DNA from: Pseudomonadota bacterium
Lineage (GTDB): Bacteria > Pseudomonadota > Gammaproteobacteria > JAKAQQ01
Direction: 5' to 3'
NCBI GenBank assembly: GCA_021839245.1
Contig: JAKCBQ010000012.1
Location: forward strand, 1-41,172
DNA length: 41,172 nucleotides
Shown: piece after piece, positions 1 to 8,709 of the stretch
Position numbering within the stretch: the stretch's first letter is position 1
Layout: each line of letters starts with the position of its first letter
Translations under genes and position numbers: made by a program
The notes under the pieces: model-generated
The model's input: only the letters and a program-made list of their open reading frames with translations
What the model was told of the DNA's origin: nothing
Database searches by the model: none

Positions 1-223
1 TGTGGTTCCACGCCTGTGCGGCGTTGTTGAACACCGGCCCGTTCGCGCTCCGCACCACCTCGAGAAGGCTGCTTCGCGCCATGGGCGTCCCTTCGACGAG
101 CTTATTGAGGTTATCGACGTACGTGCGGTGATGCTTCCCGTAGTGGTATTCCAGTGTCTCTCGGGAAATGTGGGGCTCGAGGGCGTCGAGGGCGTAAGGA
201 AGGGGTGGCAGTTCAAAACTCAT
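1..223 (-). CDS. sodB: Superoxide dismutase [Fe], N-terminal part (runs off the window)
   Basis: The minus strand from an ATG at 223 reads MSFELPPLPYALDALEPHIS, followed by the helical segment with HYGKHHRTYVDNLN and, at the window edge, NAAQAWNH. These are the N-terminal landmarks of iron superoxide dismutase. The first metal-ligand His lies in the YHYGKHH stretch, and the next ligand region starts at the AWNH that is cut off. Only about 74 codons are visible. A good ribosome site (GGAG, 8 nt before the ATG) supports the start. The enzyme removes superoxide in the cytoplasm. The gene diverges from the unknown gene at 349, leaving about 125 bp for both promoters. Iron rather than manganese specificity is inferred from the N-terminal sequence only, because the discriminating C-terminal residues are outside the window. 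Confidence 0.93.
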   Translation of the reverse strand, partial: MSFELPPLPYALDALEPHISRETLEYHYGKHHRTYVDNLNKLVEGTPMARSSLLEVVRSANGPVFNNAAQAWNH

Positions 224-320
224 GGTGGGCACTCCGGAACCGCAGATGACACGCCCTTCATCGTACGGGATCAAAGACGGCAAGGTCAAGCGAACGGGAA
301 TCCACCCGTGCGGAGTCCCC

Positions 321-326
321 TATACT
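321..326 (+). promoter_or_regulatory. Candidate -10 element for the gene at 349
   Basis: TATACT lies 22 bp before the ATG at 349, in the sodB divergent spacer. No convincing -35 hexamer was found 16-18 bp upstream. Transcription would start near 333, giving a leader of about 15-25 nt. Confidence 0.4.
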
Positions 327-348
327 TTGAGGATCAACCATCCCAAGA

Positions 349-1038
349 ATGGCCATCATGCTGTACCACGCGCCTTTTCCTCACCCCCTCACGCAGACGC
401 TCGTGCATTTCACGCTCGTCCGACGGGCCAACCCCCCGGCCCGCGTTGCCCTCGCCCGATTCCGCCTCGTCGTCAAGCGGCCGACACTCGCCGCCTCTGT
501 CGCTTCCGCCGACATCTTCCTCGCCCACGCCGAGAAGGCTGCGGAACGTGCGCATCTCGTCTTCCGCATGCGCGGCGAGACAACGTTCCAGGGAGAACTT
601 TACGCCCCCATGGGAAAGCCGCCGCGGGTGCTCGACTACGTCACTCAGGCGCACTTCGATCTCCGCGGCCCAAGCACCCGCGCCCTCGCGCCGCTCGTCG
701 GGCAGTTGGCCCGCCGCGCCTACCTCGTCTCGTTCGAGAAGGTTCCCGCCCTGGACCCCCAAGACCGCGCGCGGATCGAGCGGGCGCTCGAGATCCGTGT
801 GCTCCGCGCCGTCCGCCGGACGGCGGTCCGTGACTGCCGCCTTCTCGGCGATCCCAGCACCTCGATCGACCGGGTCTTCCTCAGTCGCTTCGGGCGGTTC
901 CCGTTCCCGCCCCGCCCCCTTGCCATGCGGAGTTTTGCCGCCCGCAGGATGGCTCTCCCGCCTCCGCATGCGACGACGGAGCACGTGCGCCTGACGGTCC
1001 GGGCTCAGGTGAGCGTCGTGTGCACGTCATCGCCATGA
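349..1038 (+). CDS. Hypothetical protein of unknown function
   Basis: A 229-codon reading frame with strong GC bias at third positions, consistent with real coding on this strand; the other frames here look like shadows. The protein is basic and rich in Ala, Arg and Leu, has no clear signal peptide or membrane helix, and holds no motif that I recognise. Its middle (about residues 90-150) could be a mixed alpha/beta domain. The start is uncertain: ATG 349 and ATG 358 are both possible and neither has a good ribosome site, but a TATACT box at 321 suggests a short leader. It diverges from sodB and ends 22 bp before nadC, so it may be co-transcribed with nadC. No function is proposed. Confidence 0.6.
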   Translation: MAIMLYHAPFPHPLTQTLVHFTLVRRANPPARVALARFRLVVKRPTLAASVASADIFLAHAEKAAERAHLVFRMRGETTFQGELYAPMGKPPRVLDYVTQAHFDLRGPSTRALAPLVGQLARRAYLVSFEKVPALDPQDRARIERALEIRVLRAVRRTAVRDCRLLGDPSTSIDRVFLSRFGRFPFPPRPLAMRSFAARRMALPPPHATTEHVRLTVRAQVSVVCTSSP

Positions 1039-1060
1039 CCCCAAGATCCACCCACACGCG

Positions 1061-1900
1061 GTGATCGAGCCCCCTCCGCTCACGGCCGTTCTCGAGGACG
1101 CCGCCCGCGCGCTCGCCGAGGACATCGGACCCGGGGACCTCACGGGCGCCCTGGTCGACGAATCGCTTCCCCTCGAGGGCGAACTCCATTTGCGCGAACC
1201 CGCCGTTCTGGCGGGTCGCCCGTGGTTCGACGCCTGCTTCCGGCTCCTCGATGCCCGCGTGCGTGTCGACTGGCTCGGGCGTGAAGGGGGCGAAACCGAA
1301 GCGGGGATCGTCGCTCGAATCACGGGCCCGGCCCGGGCGATCCTCGCGGGCGAACGGACGGCGATCAACTTCCTTCAACTCCTCTCGGGAACGGCGACGG
1401 CGACACGGCGTGCCGTCCGTCTCGTCGCCCATACGAAGGCGCGCGTACTCGACACACGGAAGACCCTTCCCGGGCTGCGCGTCGCCCAGAAATACGCGAC
1501 CCGCGTCGGGGGCGGCGAAAACCACCGCCGCGGCCTTTACGACGCCATCATGTTCAAGGAAAACCATCTCGCCGCCTTGGGCGGGATCGCGGCGGCGCTC
1601 GCCCGCGTCGAGGACCGCCGGGACGTCCCCGTCGTCGTCGAGGTCGAGGATCTCGACGAACTCGAGGCGGCTCTCGTCGGCGGAGCGTCCTGGATCCTCC
1701 TCGACGACTTCTCCCTCGAGGACCTCCGACGGGCGGTCAAACGCGCCACGGGTCGTGCTCGACTCGAGGCCTCAGGCGGCATGGACGAGAGTCGTCTCGT
1801 CGCGGTGGCCGAGACCGGAGTCGATGTCGTTTCGATTGGGGGACTCACGAAACACGTGCGCGCGGTCGACTTTTCGCTCCGCTGCCACCGGGTCGGCTGA
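1061..1900 (+). CDS. nadC: Nicotinate-nucleotide pyrophosphorylase (carboxylating)
   Basis: Quinolinate phosphoribosyltransferase: quinolinate + PRPP gives nicotinate mononucleotide, CO2 and PPi in de novo NAD synthesis. Visible signatures are EDIGPGDLT near the N-terminus, the PRPP/quinolinate segment DTRKTLPGLR, then GGGENHRRGLYDAIMFKENH, EASGGM and the barrel-end GVDVVSIGGLTK. The length (279 aa) is normal. The start is GTG at 1061: the frame is open only back to 1013 and offers no other start codon. The preceding gene ends at 1038. There is no clear ribosome site. A nine-codon frame (ATG 1035 to TGA 1062) runs into the GTG and might couple translation, but this is speculative. The gene converges with tyrS, leaving only 8 bp between the stop codons. 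Confidence 0.96.
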   Translation: MIEPPPLTAVLEDAARALAEDIGPGDLTGALVDESLPLEGELHLREPAVLAGRPWFDACFRLLDARVRVDWLGREGGETEAGIVARITGPARAILAGERTAINFLQLLSGTATATRRAVRLVAHTKARVLDTRKTLPGLRVAQKYATRVGGGENHRRGLYDAIMFKENHLAALGGIAAALARVEDRRDVPVVVEVEDLDELEAALVGGASWILLDDFSLEDLRRAVKRATGRARLEASGGMDESRLVAVAETGVDVVSIGGLTKHVRAVDFSLRCHRVG

Positions 1901-1908
1901 GGGAGAAA

Positions 1909-3228
1909 CTAACTCGAGGGGGGCTCGACCGCGCGATCGTCGAAAACGAGAAGGGCGTGGGTTTTCTTCCCGCGGCGAAGAAGGAGATAGCGCTCCTGTA
2001 CGAGGGGGACCACCTCGGCAGTGGCGCGAGCGTCCGTGAGCGGCCGACCGTTCGCCACCACGGCCCCCGAGGCGATGTCCTCCCGGGCCCGCGCCCGCGA
2101 GGAGGAGAGACTGGCCTCGACGAGGAGAGCCACAAGGGGGCTCGCGCGTTCCGATCGCGGGCAGCGAAGGGTCGGCACCGACCGGCCAAGAAGCGCCCAG
2201 TCATCCGGCCCGAGCGCACCGGGATCGGCCCCGCCGAAGAGAGCCGCACGGACACGGCCGACCTGCCCGAGCGCCCCCTCACCGTGGACGAAGGCGGTGA
2301 TCTCATCCGCAAGCCGCTCCTGGGCACGGCGGGCCTCGGGGTAGGGATCGGTCTCGAGTGCGGTGATCTCTTCCTCCGTGACAAAGGTCAGGCTCCTCAG
2401 AAGGCGTCCGACCTCGGCGTCGCCGACATTGAGCAGATACTGGTGGAACGCGTAGGGTGAGGTCCGCTCCGGATCGAGCCACACCGCCCCGCCCTCACTC
2501 TTGCCGAACTTGCGTCCCGAGGCGTCGGCGAGGAGCGGCAGCGTCAGGGCCTGGCAGGCCGGCCCACCGCGGCGACGGATGAAGTCGATCCCCGCGGTCA
2601 TGTTCCCCCATTGGTCGCTGCCTCCGATCTGAAGTCGGCAGCCGTGACGAACCGCGAGGTGATAAAAGTCGTAGGACTGGAGAAGGAGGTAGCTGAACTC
2701 CGTGTAGGAGAGACCCGCGTCGGGATCGTCGAGCCGCGTGCGGATCGTCTCCTTGGCGAGCATGGCACCGAGCGGGAAATGCTTGCCGATATCGCGCAGG
2801 AAGTCGACGGCCGAGAGCGGGACGATCCACTCGGCGTTGTCGAGGAGAAGGGGGGCCTCGGGGGCGTCGTCCACCGCGAGAAGCCGCCCGATCTGGGCGC
2901 GCAGAGCCTCACTCCAGGCGCGCACGGTCGCGGCGTCGTGGAGCACCCGCTCCTGACTCCGGCCGCTCGGGTCCCCGATGAGCCCCGTCGCTCCCCCGAT
3001 CACGGCGATGGGACGGTGGCCGGCCCGGCGCAGGCGCCGCATCGTGACGAGGGGGAGAAGATGACCGACGTGAAGGCTGTCGGCGGTCGGGTCGAAACCC
3101 ACATAGAACGTCGTGGGCGGGCGCTCGAGAAGCGTGCGCACGGCCTCGCGGTCCGTGACCTGGGCGACGAGGCCGCGGGTCTCAAGCTGCGCAAAAGCGT
3201 CGCACTCCGCCTCAGAAGAAGACACCAT
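1909..3228 (-). CDS. tyrS: Tyrosyl-tRNA synthetase
   Basis: Class I aminoacyl-tRNA synthetase that charges tRNA-Tyr in the cytoplasm. The 439-aa product shows YVGFDPTADSLHVGHL with the HIGH-type motif HVGH at residues 53-56, the tyrosine-binding stretch QIGGSDQWGN near 200-209, and the KMSKS-type loop KFGKS at 240-244. A C-terminal S4-like RNA-binding region carries SSSRARAREDIASGAVVANG. The ATG at 3228 is supported by GGAGGT 3-4 bp upstream. A longer upstream reading frame exists, but it only shadows the preceding gene and the leader. The KFGKS loop marks the TyrRS branch found in most bacteria. Promoter boxes at 3281-3307 suggest transcription separate from the upstream cyclase gene. Confidence 0.97.
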   Translation of the reverse strand: MVSSSEAECDAFAQLETRGLVAQVTDREAVRTLLERPPTTFYVGFDPTADSLHVGHLLPLVTMRRLRRAGHRPIAVIGGATGLIGDPSGRSQERVLHDAATVRAWSEALRAQIGRLLAVDDAPEAPLLLDNAEWIVPLSAVDFLRDIGKHFPLGAMLAKETIRTRLDDPDAGLSYTEFSYLLLQSYDFYHLAVRHGCRLQIGGSDQWGNMTAGIDFIRRRGGPACQALTLPLLADASGRKFGKSEGGAVWLDPERTSPYAFHQYLLNVGDAEVGRLLRSLTFVTEEEITALETDPYPEARRAQERLADEITAFVHGEGALGQVGRVRAALFGGADPGALGPDDWALLGRSVPTLRCPRSERASPLVALLVEASLSSSRARAREDIASGAVVANGRPLTDARATAEVVPLVQERYLLLRRGKKTHALLVFDDRAVEPPSS

Positions 3229-3280
3229 CGGACCTCCACCGCAATCACGTTGAGAACCGCCGGCTCTGCGGCCCGGCGCC

Positions 3281-3307
3281 ATTGTAGCCGCGAAGAAGCT
3301 CAGGCAA
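3281..3307 (-). promoter_or_regulatory. Candidate sigma-70 promoter of tyrS
   Basis: On the minus strand TTGCCT (3307-3302) is followed after 15 bp by TACAAT (3286-3281). The -35 box overlaps the last codons of the cyclase gene. The leader to the tyrS ATG would be about 45 nt and is GC-rich. No T-box-like structure was recognised. Confidence 0.45.
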
Positions 3308-6300
3308 GACCCGCCGAGGAGGACGTCGTGAGATCGGTGCGGACAGCAGCCACGGCCGCTTCGAACTCCGGCCAAAGCGCGAGGAACACGGCGGGATCGT
3401 AACGGTGAAGTTCGCCTTTCTCCTCCTCGATGTGGATCCGTAGAGCCGTGTGGAAGGCATCGTGCACGTGCGCCAGACGATCGAGGCTGCGGCGCACCGC
3501 GGCGGACGTCACCGTCGCTCGGCATCGGGCGAGCCAGCCACCGAGAGAGCAATCGGAGGACGAAGGAGGTCTCCCCCGGCGGCGCAGATAGAGGCGCACG
3601 TAATTCCGGCTGAGCCAGGGTTCGTGTGTACTCCGGTAGAGGAGGAGCGGCAAATCCCCAAATCCCCCCGTCCCCTGCGGAAGTGGCGATCGGCCGTTCC
3701 AGCGCTCGCGCATCAATGAAGACAGGCCCTCCAGGGCGCTCTCGGGTTCGAGGGCTGCGCCCACCCAGGGTCCGGCGAGATAGCGGCATCCCAAAAGTGT
3801 CAAGATCTCCACCGCTTCAGGTCGTCCGACCCCACGCGCCGAAACATGCATATCGAGGAGATCGGCTGCGGCCAAGAGCGAGGAGACGATGGCTGAAGGC
3901 CAGAGCCGACGCGGCAGTTCACTCACGAGTTCCGGAGCGAGTGCCATGCGGTCAATTTCGAAGCGCGAGAGTTCGTCCGGACGGTAGCGACGATCGGGAT
4001 CGAACTGCCAACCAACGGTCACCCCCAAACGGCGGAGATGACGAACGCCGAGACGGACGGAGGGCGTCATCTCGGGATCGTCGGCCATCAAGACGACAAG
4101 CGTTCGCCATCCCTGGGCCTGAAAAGGAGCAAGGGCCGCGAGGATCTCGTGGATCGCCTCGTCACGGGCGAGTGAACCCACGGGGAACGGAACGCTCAGG
4201 GTGAGACCCGGGCGCGGAGCGGGAAGCGCGTGGAGAGGACGAACGTCGGAGAGGAGAGCGAGGATCTCTTGATGAGCCTCGTCGTTCAGACCCGCCGCAA
4301 GGGCCGGAAGCGGGCGGGCCCCCGTCCGGTCATAGCGCTGGAGGACGAGGCCGCTGATCACCCCCCGCGCCGCATCAATTTCCGGCTCGAGACGAACCGT
4401 CGCGGGAGTGCTCTCGACGGCAAGCGGAGGCGCCCGCAACGGCCGCAGCACCTGAGCGTCACGATTCGCATCGTAGACCAACCACATGCCGCGGCCCGAC
4501 TTCTTCGCGCGGTAAAGAGCGGAGTCGGCCGCGCGCAGAAGCTGATCCCGGGCGTTCCCGTCGCGTGGGGCCAGCGCCAACCCGAGCGAAGGGGTCACAT
4601 CGAGCGAGCCCACGGCGAGATCGAAGGGACGAACGAGAGTCGAGCGAAGGCGGCCCAGAAACGTCTCGGCCGTCTCGGGCGAGAGGCGCGGCAAGAGAAG
4701 CGCAAACTCGTCCCCCCCCAAGCGGGCCACGGTGTCGGCCGCGCGCAGGCACTCACGCATGCGGGCCGCCAAGGTCACGAGCACACGGTCCCCGATCAAA
4801 TGGCCATAAGTGTCGTTGACTTCCTTGAAACTGTCGAGATCCAGGATCGCCACCCCGAAGGGGGTGCCGTCGCGCTCAAGGCCACGCAGGAGCTGCTGCA
4901 TGCGGTCGTAGAAGAGCTGTCGGTTCGGCAACCCGGTGAGGAGATCATGGAATCCCGCGTATTCGAGAGCCTGACGGGCCGCAAGATCCGTGAGCCCGTA
5001 AGAGAGGATCCGCACCACCTCAAGGGCGAATCCCCGGACGATCTCCTCGCTCTCGTCCCCCTCGTTTTTTCGAGAGAACAAAAGGCCGAACTGACCGACG
5101 AGGAGAGGATCGCGCAGGATGGGCGCGAGACAAAGACCGGAAGCGTTTTGGGTCTCGACCAAGGCGTGCCAGCGCGGGTCGAGATCGGTCCGCTCGCCGG
5201 CGTCCGACAGAAAGACCCCCTCGCCGCTCTCGAAAAACCTCTGGAGCGGATCGAACGTCTCCTCGGCGGGCTTCTCGGGGCTCTTCTCCGGCCAGGTGGG
5301 CGGGGAGCCGTAGAGCGTGGCAAGACGGTGGGGATCCATCTCCGGTCCCATGAACAGTGACCAGCCGGAGGCGGTCGTCACGTCCGCCGCCTCCTCGAGG
5401 CTTTCCCAGTTGTAGATGGCAAACCAGAACCCCTGGCCCACCGGGACGCTTGCCAGAATTTCGGCGGCCCGGCGAAAGAGCGCCTGCTCGGGCAAATGAC
5501 GGGCCACCGCCTCGTTGAGAAGGCGGTAAACCTCATTGATGTCCTTGAGATGCTGCAGGAGATCCAGGCGCTCCTTGAGCGCGGACAACTTCCGCTCCGC
5601 GGTTTCCTCTCTCTCTTCCTGAAGAGCCATCTCGCTCGCGAGCGACGCGGACAGGACCCGCTCCACGACAGCGATGGCCACGAGGAGCACCACGACGAGG
5701 ATCACGGCCACGAAGTTGCGGTGCCACCAGAGCGCCGCCAGTGCAGCGGCGGGAACACGGGACGTCAGTACGAGATTCGTACCGTGCGGCGCCAAAGGAA
5801 CATGCAGGAAAAGCGGACCCAGACCGAAAGAAGCGGCCAAGCCTGAGGGAACGGGGAAGACCACCCGCCCCAGAACGCGCCGCGCGAGAACGTGAGCGCC
5901 CGCATGCAGCGAGAGGCGGTTGCCCGTGAGCGGGATGGGCGTAAAAATAAAAAGGAGACGGTGGAGCAACCCCCGCCTCACAACAAGGGCAGCCCAGCCG
6001 AGTTCGCGGTCGCGGCGGACCAAGAGGAACACCGAGCGGCGCCCATGGCCGAGGGGCAGGAGCCAATCGTCACGGAAACGAGGCGAGCGCCGGACGCGGG
6101 CCGCGGCAAGACGTGCAGGAACGACGGGGGGAACCTGCCCCCAGGCTGTGCGACGGCGCCCACGCGCGTCGTAGAGCACGAAAGCCGGAATGCGCCGGGA
6201 CTCCGCCGTGAGATAGAGCCGGAGAAGCCTCCCGTCACCGTGCCGGGCCATGGCCGTAAGCACACGAAGCTGGCGTTCTTGATCGGCGAGGAGCCCCGCG

Positions 6301-6518
6301 AGCATCTTCGCTTCATGGTGCAGGCTGGCAAGGATTTCGTTTCTGGTACGTATCCGGCTGTCGTGCCAGGAGAAAAAGCCCGCGAGGATCGCACATGTCA
6401 GGAATCCCACTCCGACGAAACGGACCCAGAGCAGCGAAGGATGCCTACGCACGGCCTGAACGCGCATCTCTTTCGCGTGAGGTTTCGTACTCTTTGTGAT
6501 GGGGGTTTTCCTTGACAA
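3300..6518 (-). CDS. Membrane diguanylate cyclase: sensor-GAF-GGDEF-degenerate EAL-CZB-like domain
   Basis: A 1072-residue signalling protein counted from the TTG at 6518; ATG 6467 (residue 18) is an equally good start and neither has a strong ribosome site. Order: transmembrane helix about 29-50, periplasmic sensor about 51-265 (Cache-like by layout only), second helix about 268-288, coiled coil about 295-330, GAF-like region about 335-510, and GGDEF about 520-685. The active motif GGDEF is at 601-605, preceded by the product-inhibition I-site RAAD at 592-595, so c-di-GMP synthesis and feedback control are expected. The following 705-945 region resembles EAL, but the EAL signature and metal ligands are not visible, so it is probably inactive. 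The C-terminal part, about 949-1055, has H965, C990 in CSLGGWL, and H1019/H1023, with spacing like chemoreceptor zinc-binding (CZB) domains. Zinc may therefore modulate it (inference). Confidence 0.9.
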   Translation of the reverse strand: MSRKTPITKSTKPHAKEMRVQAVRRHPSLLWVRFVGVGFLTCAILAGFFSWHDSRIRTRNEILASLHHEAKMLAGLLADQERQLRVLTAMARHGDGRLLRLYLTAESRRIPAFVLYDARGRRRTAWGQVPPVVPARLAAARVRRSPRFRDDWLLPLGHGRRSVFLLVRRDRELGWAALVVRRGLLHRLLFIFTPIPLTGNRLSLHAGAHVLARRVLGRVVFPVPSGLAASFGLGPLFLHVPLAPHGTNLVLTSRVPAAALAALWWHRNFVAVILVVVLLVAIAVVERVLSASLASEMALQEEREETAERKLSALKERLDLLQHLKDINEVYRLLNEAVARHLPEQALFRRAAEILASVPVGQGFWFAIYNWESLEEAADVTTASGWSLFMGPEMDPHRLATLYGSPPTWPEKSPEKPAEETFDPLQRFFESGEGVFLSDAGERTDLDPRWHALVETQNASGLCLAPILRDPLLVGQFGLLFSRKNEGDESEEIVRGFALEVVRILSYGLTDLAARQALEYAGFHDLLTGLPNRQLFYDRMQQLLRGLERDGTPFGVAILDLDSFKEVNDTYGHLIGDRVLVTLAARMRECLRAADTVARLGGDEFALLLPRLSPETAETFLGRLRSTLVRPFDLAVGSLDVTPSLGLALAPRDGNARDQLLRAADSALYRAKKSGRGMWLVYDANRDAQVLRPLRAPPLAVESTPATVRLEPEIDAARGVISGLVLQRYDRTGARPLPALAAGLNDEAHQEILALLSDVRPLHALPAPRPGLTLSVPFPVGSLARDEAIHEILAALAPFQAQGWRTLVVLMADDPEMTPSVRLGVRHLRRLGVTVGWQFDPDRRYRPDELSRFEIDRMALAPELVSELPRRLWPSAIVSSLLAAADLLDMHVSARGVGRPEAVEILTLLGCRYLAGPWVGAALEPESALEGLSSLMRERWNGRSPLPQGTGGFGDLPLLLYRSTHEPWLSRNYVRLYLRRRGRPPSSSDCSLGGWLARCRATVTSAAVRRSLDRLAHVHDAFHTALRIHIEEEKGELHRYDPAVFLALWPEFEAAVAAVRTDLTTSSSAGLA

Positions 6519-6550
6519 CCTGCGGATCCCGTACCGTGCTCCTTGGGCTT

Positions 6551-6576
6551 ATTATATGTATGTATGCCTAGCATAC
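6551..6576 (-). promoter_or_regulatory. Candidate promoter with adjoining dyad upstream of the cyclase gene
   Basis: On the minus strand a perfect TATAAT (6556-6551) lies about 33 bp before the TTG start. Immediately upstream is the inverted repeat GTATGC-CTA-GCATAC (6562-6576), placed between the -10 box and the expected -35 position. No good -35 is visible, which suggests an activator- or repressor-controlled promoter. The local sequence is AT-rich compared with its surroundings. Confidence 0.45.
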
Positions 6577-6684
6577 CTAGGTCTCTTCCGCGCTTTGCAT
6601 CAAGGGTCGTCGGGTCGTTCCACCCGGATCCTTCGCTTGGGGGCGTGGACCACCTACTCTTGCTCTTGATCTCGCCCTGACATC

Positions 6685-8709
6685 ATGGTCCGCCGCTCCC
6701 ACTCCCAGCCGATCCTCGTCGGTACGACGCCCAAGACCGCCCTCCGCGCAACGGAACGGGCAAGCCGTGGGAACGGAGTCTCCTCGCGCGGCCCTTGGTC
6801 CCGGCAGCTTTTCCTTCTCCTGGGCCTTCTCCTGGCGCTTGCCCCCACGTCCCGCGCCTCGATCCTGAGCCATCTTCTCGCCTCGAAGAGCGCCTCGCCC
6901 CGCTTCCTTCCCGCCGCCCGCGCCTACCGTCTGCACGCCCGGCGTCTCTCGGATCACCGCATCGTTCTTCGCTGGCGCATCGCCAAGGGTTACTATCTCT
7001 ACCGCAACAAGACGCGTGTTGAGGCATCCGCCCCGCCGGGGGTGCACCTCCGTTTCCGGCTGCCTCCGGGCCTCCTCAGGAACGAGCCCCAGGGGCCCGT
7101 TCCCGTCTACTACCGACATCTCGTACTCATGATCCGAGCCCTTGGGAGTGGAGGGCAACCCGTGGTCTTGCGTGTGCACTACCAGGGCTGCGCGGAACGC
7201 GGGCTTTGCTACCCGCCGCAGGAACGCACCCTCACGTTGCCGTCGCCCCACGAACTCCACCCGGCTCCGTCTCAACCCCTCTCCACAGCGGGGCAAGCCC
7301 GAGCGGGACGAGCCCGGACGGCTGCCCCAGCGCTCCCGACTCTGCGTGCCCCGGAACCGGCGTCCCGGCGTGCGGTCCCCCGAACGCAGGCGGGAAGTCT
7401 CGGAGGCGAGATCCTCCTGTTTTTCTTGGCCGGCATTCTCCTCGCCTTCACCCCCTGCGGGGCTCCCATGGTTCCGATCCTCCTCGGCACCCTGGGGCGA
7501 GCGGGAGGAGGAACGCGGCTCGGGCGGTTTCGGGCCTCTGTGGCGTACGTCCTCGGGGTGGCAATCACCTACGGGCTCCTCGGTCTTCTCGCCGCGGCGG
7601 CGGGGCAGAGCCTCATTCCCTTTTTCGAGACCCCATGGGTCATCGGGATCTTCGCCGCCCTCTTCGCCCTCTACGGCACGGCCATGCTCGCCGATCTCCG
7701 CCTCGAGCTCCCGCTCCGTCTCCGCGACAGGATCTCCCGGCTCGGCAGCCGCAACACCAGCCCGCTCCTCGCCCCTCTTCTGCTCGGGGTTGGATCGGCC
7801 CTTCTCGCGAGTCCCTGCCTGACGCCCGCCGTCGCCGCGGGACTCACCCTCGCCATCTACCAGGGGGAAGCGATCCGCGGGGCGCTTCTTCTTTTCGTGC
7901 TCGGCCTCGGTCTCGGGATCCCGCTTCTCAGCGCCGCTCTTCTCGCCAGTTCCTTCTGGCCGCGCGCCGGGGCCTGGCTCACGGCCGTCGAACGCTTCCT
8001 GGGGTTTGTCCTCTACGGACTCGCTCTCTGGTTCGCCGCCCGCGTGCTCCCGACGCCGGTCGTCGCCTTCCTCCTGGGCCTCCTCTTTGCACTCATGGCC
8101 GTGTTTGTGAACCCGGGCGCGACCGTGCCCGACGAGCCCCCCGGCCGCCGCTTCCGCCGGGGGTTTGCCGTGGTGCTCCTCCTCCTCGCCGTAGGCGAAG
8201 TGTTCGGAGCCCTCGGCGGCACGAGGCATCTTGTGACACCCCTGCGCTTCGTAGCGGGGTCGTCCGTGCCGCGGCCAACGACCCACGAGGTCGCACCGAG
8301 AACCCTGATCGCCCGGAGCCCACACGCGCTCGACCGCGACTTGGCCCTGGCGCGCCGCGAGGGACGGTCCGTCCTCGTGGACTACGACGCCCGTTGGTGT
8401 GTCTCCTGCGCCATCATGGACCGCACCGTCTTCCCTCGCCGACGCGTCGTCGCCGCGCTCCGGCCCTTCCTCTTCGTGCGTGCGGACGTCACACGTGACG
8501 ACCGCGCAAGCACGCAACTCCTGGCGCGCTACCACGTTCTCGGTCCGCCCACATTCCTTTATTTCGCCTTCCGTCACGGGGCGCTCGCCGCGCGTCCCAC
8601 GGCGCGTCTGGTGGGTGCCCAAGATGCGGCGGGATTCCTCGCCTGGCTCACCCAATTGAAACCGCGACCGTCTTCCGGCGGAAGGCTTCTTCCGACACCC
8701 TCTAAATAG
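6685..8709 (+). CDS. dsbD: Thiol:disulfide interchange protein DsbD
   Basis: Inner-membrane reductant conduit that passes electrons from cytoplasmic thioredoxin to periplasmic thiol proteins. The 674-aa product has all three DsbD modules. The N-terminal periplasmic domain carries C169/C175 in GCAERGLCYPP. The membrane core carries C258 (FTPCGAPMVP) and C378 (ASPCLTPAVA). The C-terminal thioredoxin-like domain carries WCVSC (C572/C575). A hydrophobic signal-like segment lies at about 41-58 behind an unusually long basic N-tail, so the true start may be downstream of the ATG at 6685; no ribosome site decides it. The gene diverges from the cyclase gene and is followed after 51 bp by the Nramp-like transporter. 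The nearby thioredoxin-NHL lipoprotein could be one of its clients (inference). Confidence 0.95.
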   Translation: MVRRSHSQPILVGTTPKTALRATERASRGNGVSSRGPWSRQLFLLLGLLLALAPTSRASILSHLLASKSASPRFLPAARAYRLHARRLSDHRIVLRWRIAKGYYLYRNKTRVEASAPPGVHLRFRLPPGLLRNEPQGPVPVYYRHLVLMIRALGSGGQPVVLRVHYQGCAERGLCYPPQERTLTLPSPHELHPAPSQPLSTAGQARAGRARTAAPALPTLRAPEPASRRAVPRTQAGSLGGEILLFFLAGILLAFTPCGAPMVPILLGTLGRAGGGTRLGRFRASVAYVLGVAITYGLLGLLAAAAGQSLIPFFETPWVIGIFAALFALYGTAMLADLRLELPLRLRDRISRLGSRNTSPLLAPLLLGVGSALLASPCLTPAVAAGLTLAIYQGEAIRGALLLFVLGLGLGIPLLSAALLASSFWPRAGAWLTAVERFLGFVLYGLALWFAARVLPTPVVAFLLGLLFALMAVFVNPGATVPDEPPGRRFRRGFAVVLLLLAVGEVFGALGGTRHLVTPLRFVAGSSVPRPTTHEVAPRTLIARSPHALDRDLALARREGRSVLVDYDARWCVSCAIMDRTVFPRRRVVAALRPFLFVRADVTRDDRASTQLLARYHVLGPPTFLYFAFRHGALAARPTARLVGAQDAAGFLAWLTQLKPRPSSGGRLLPTPSK

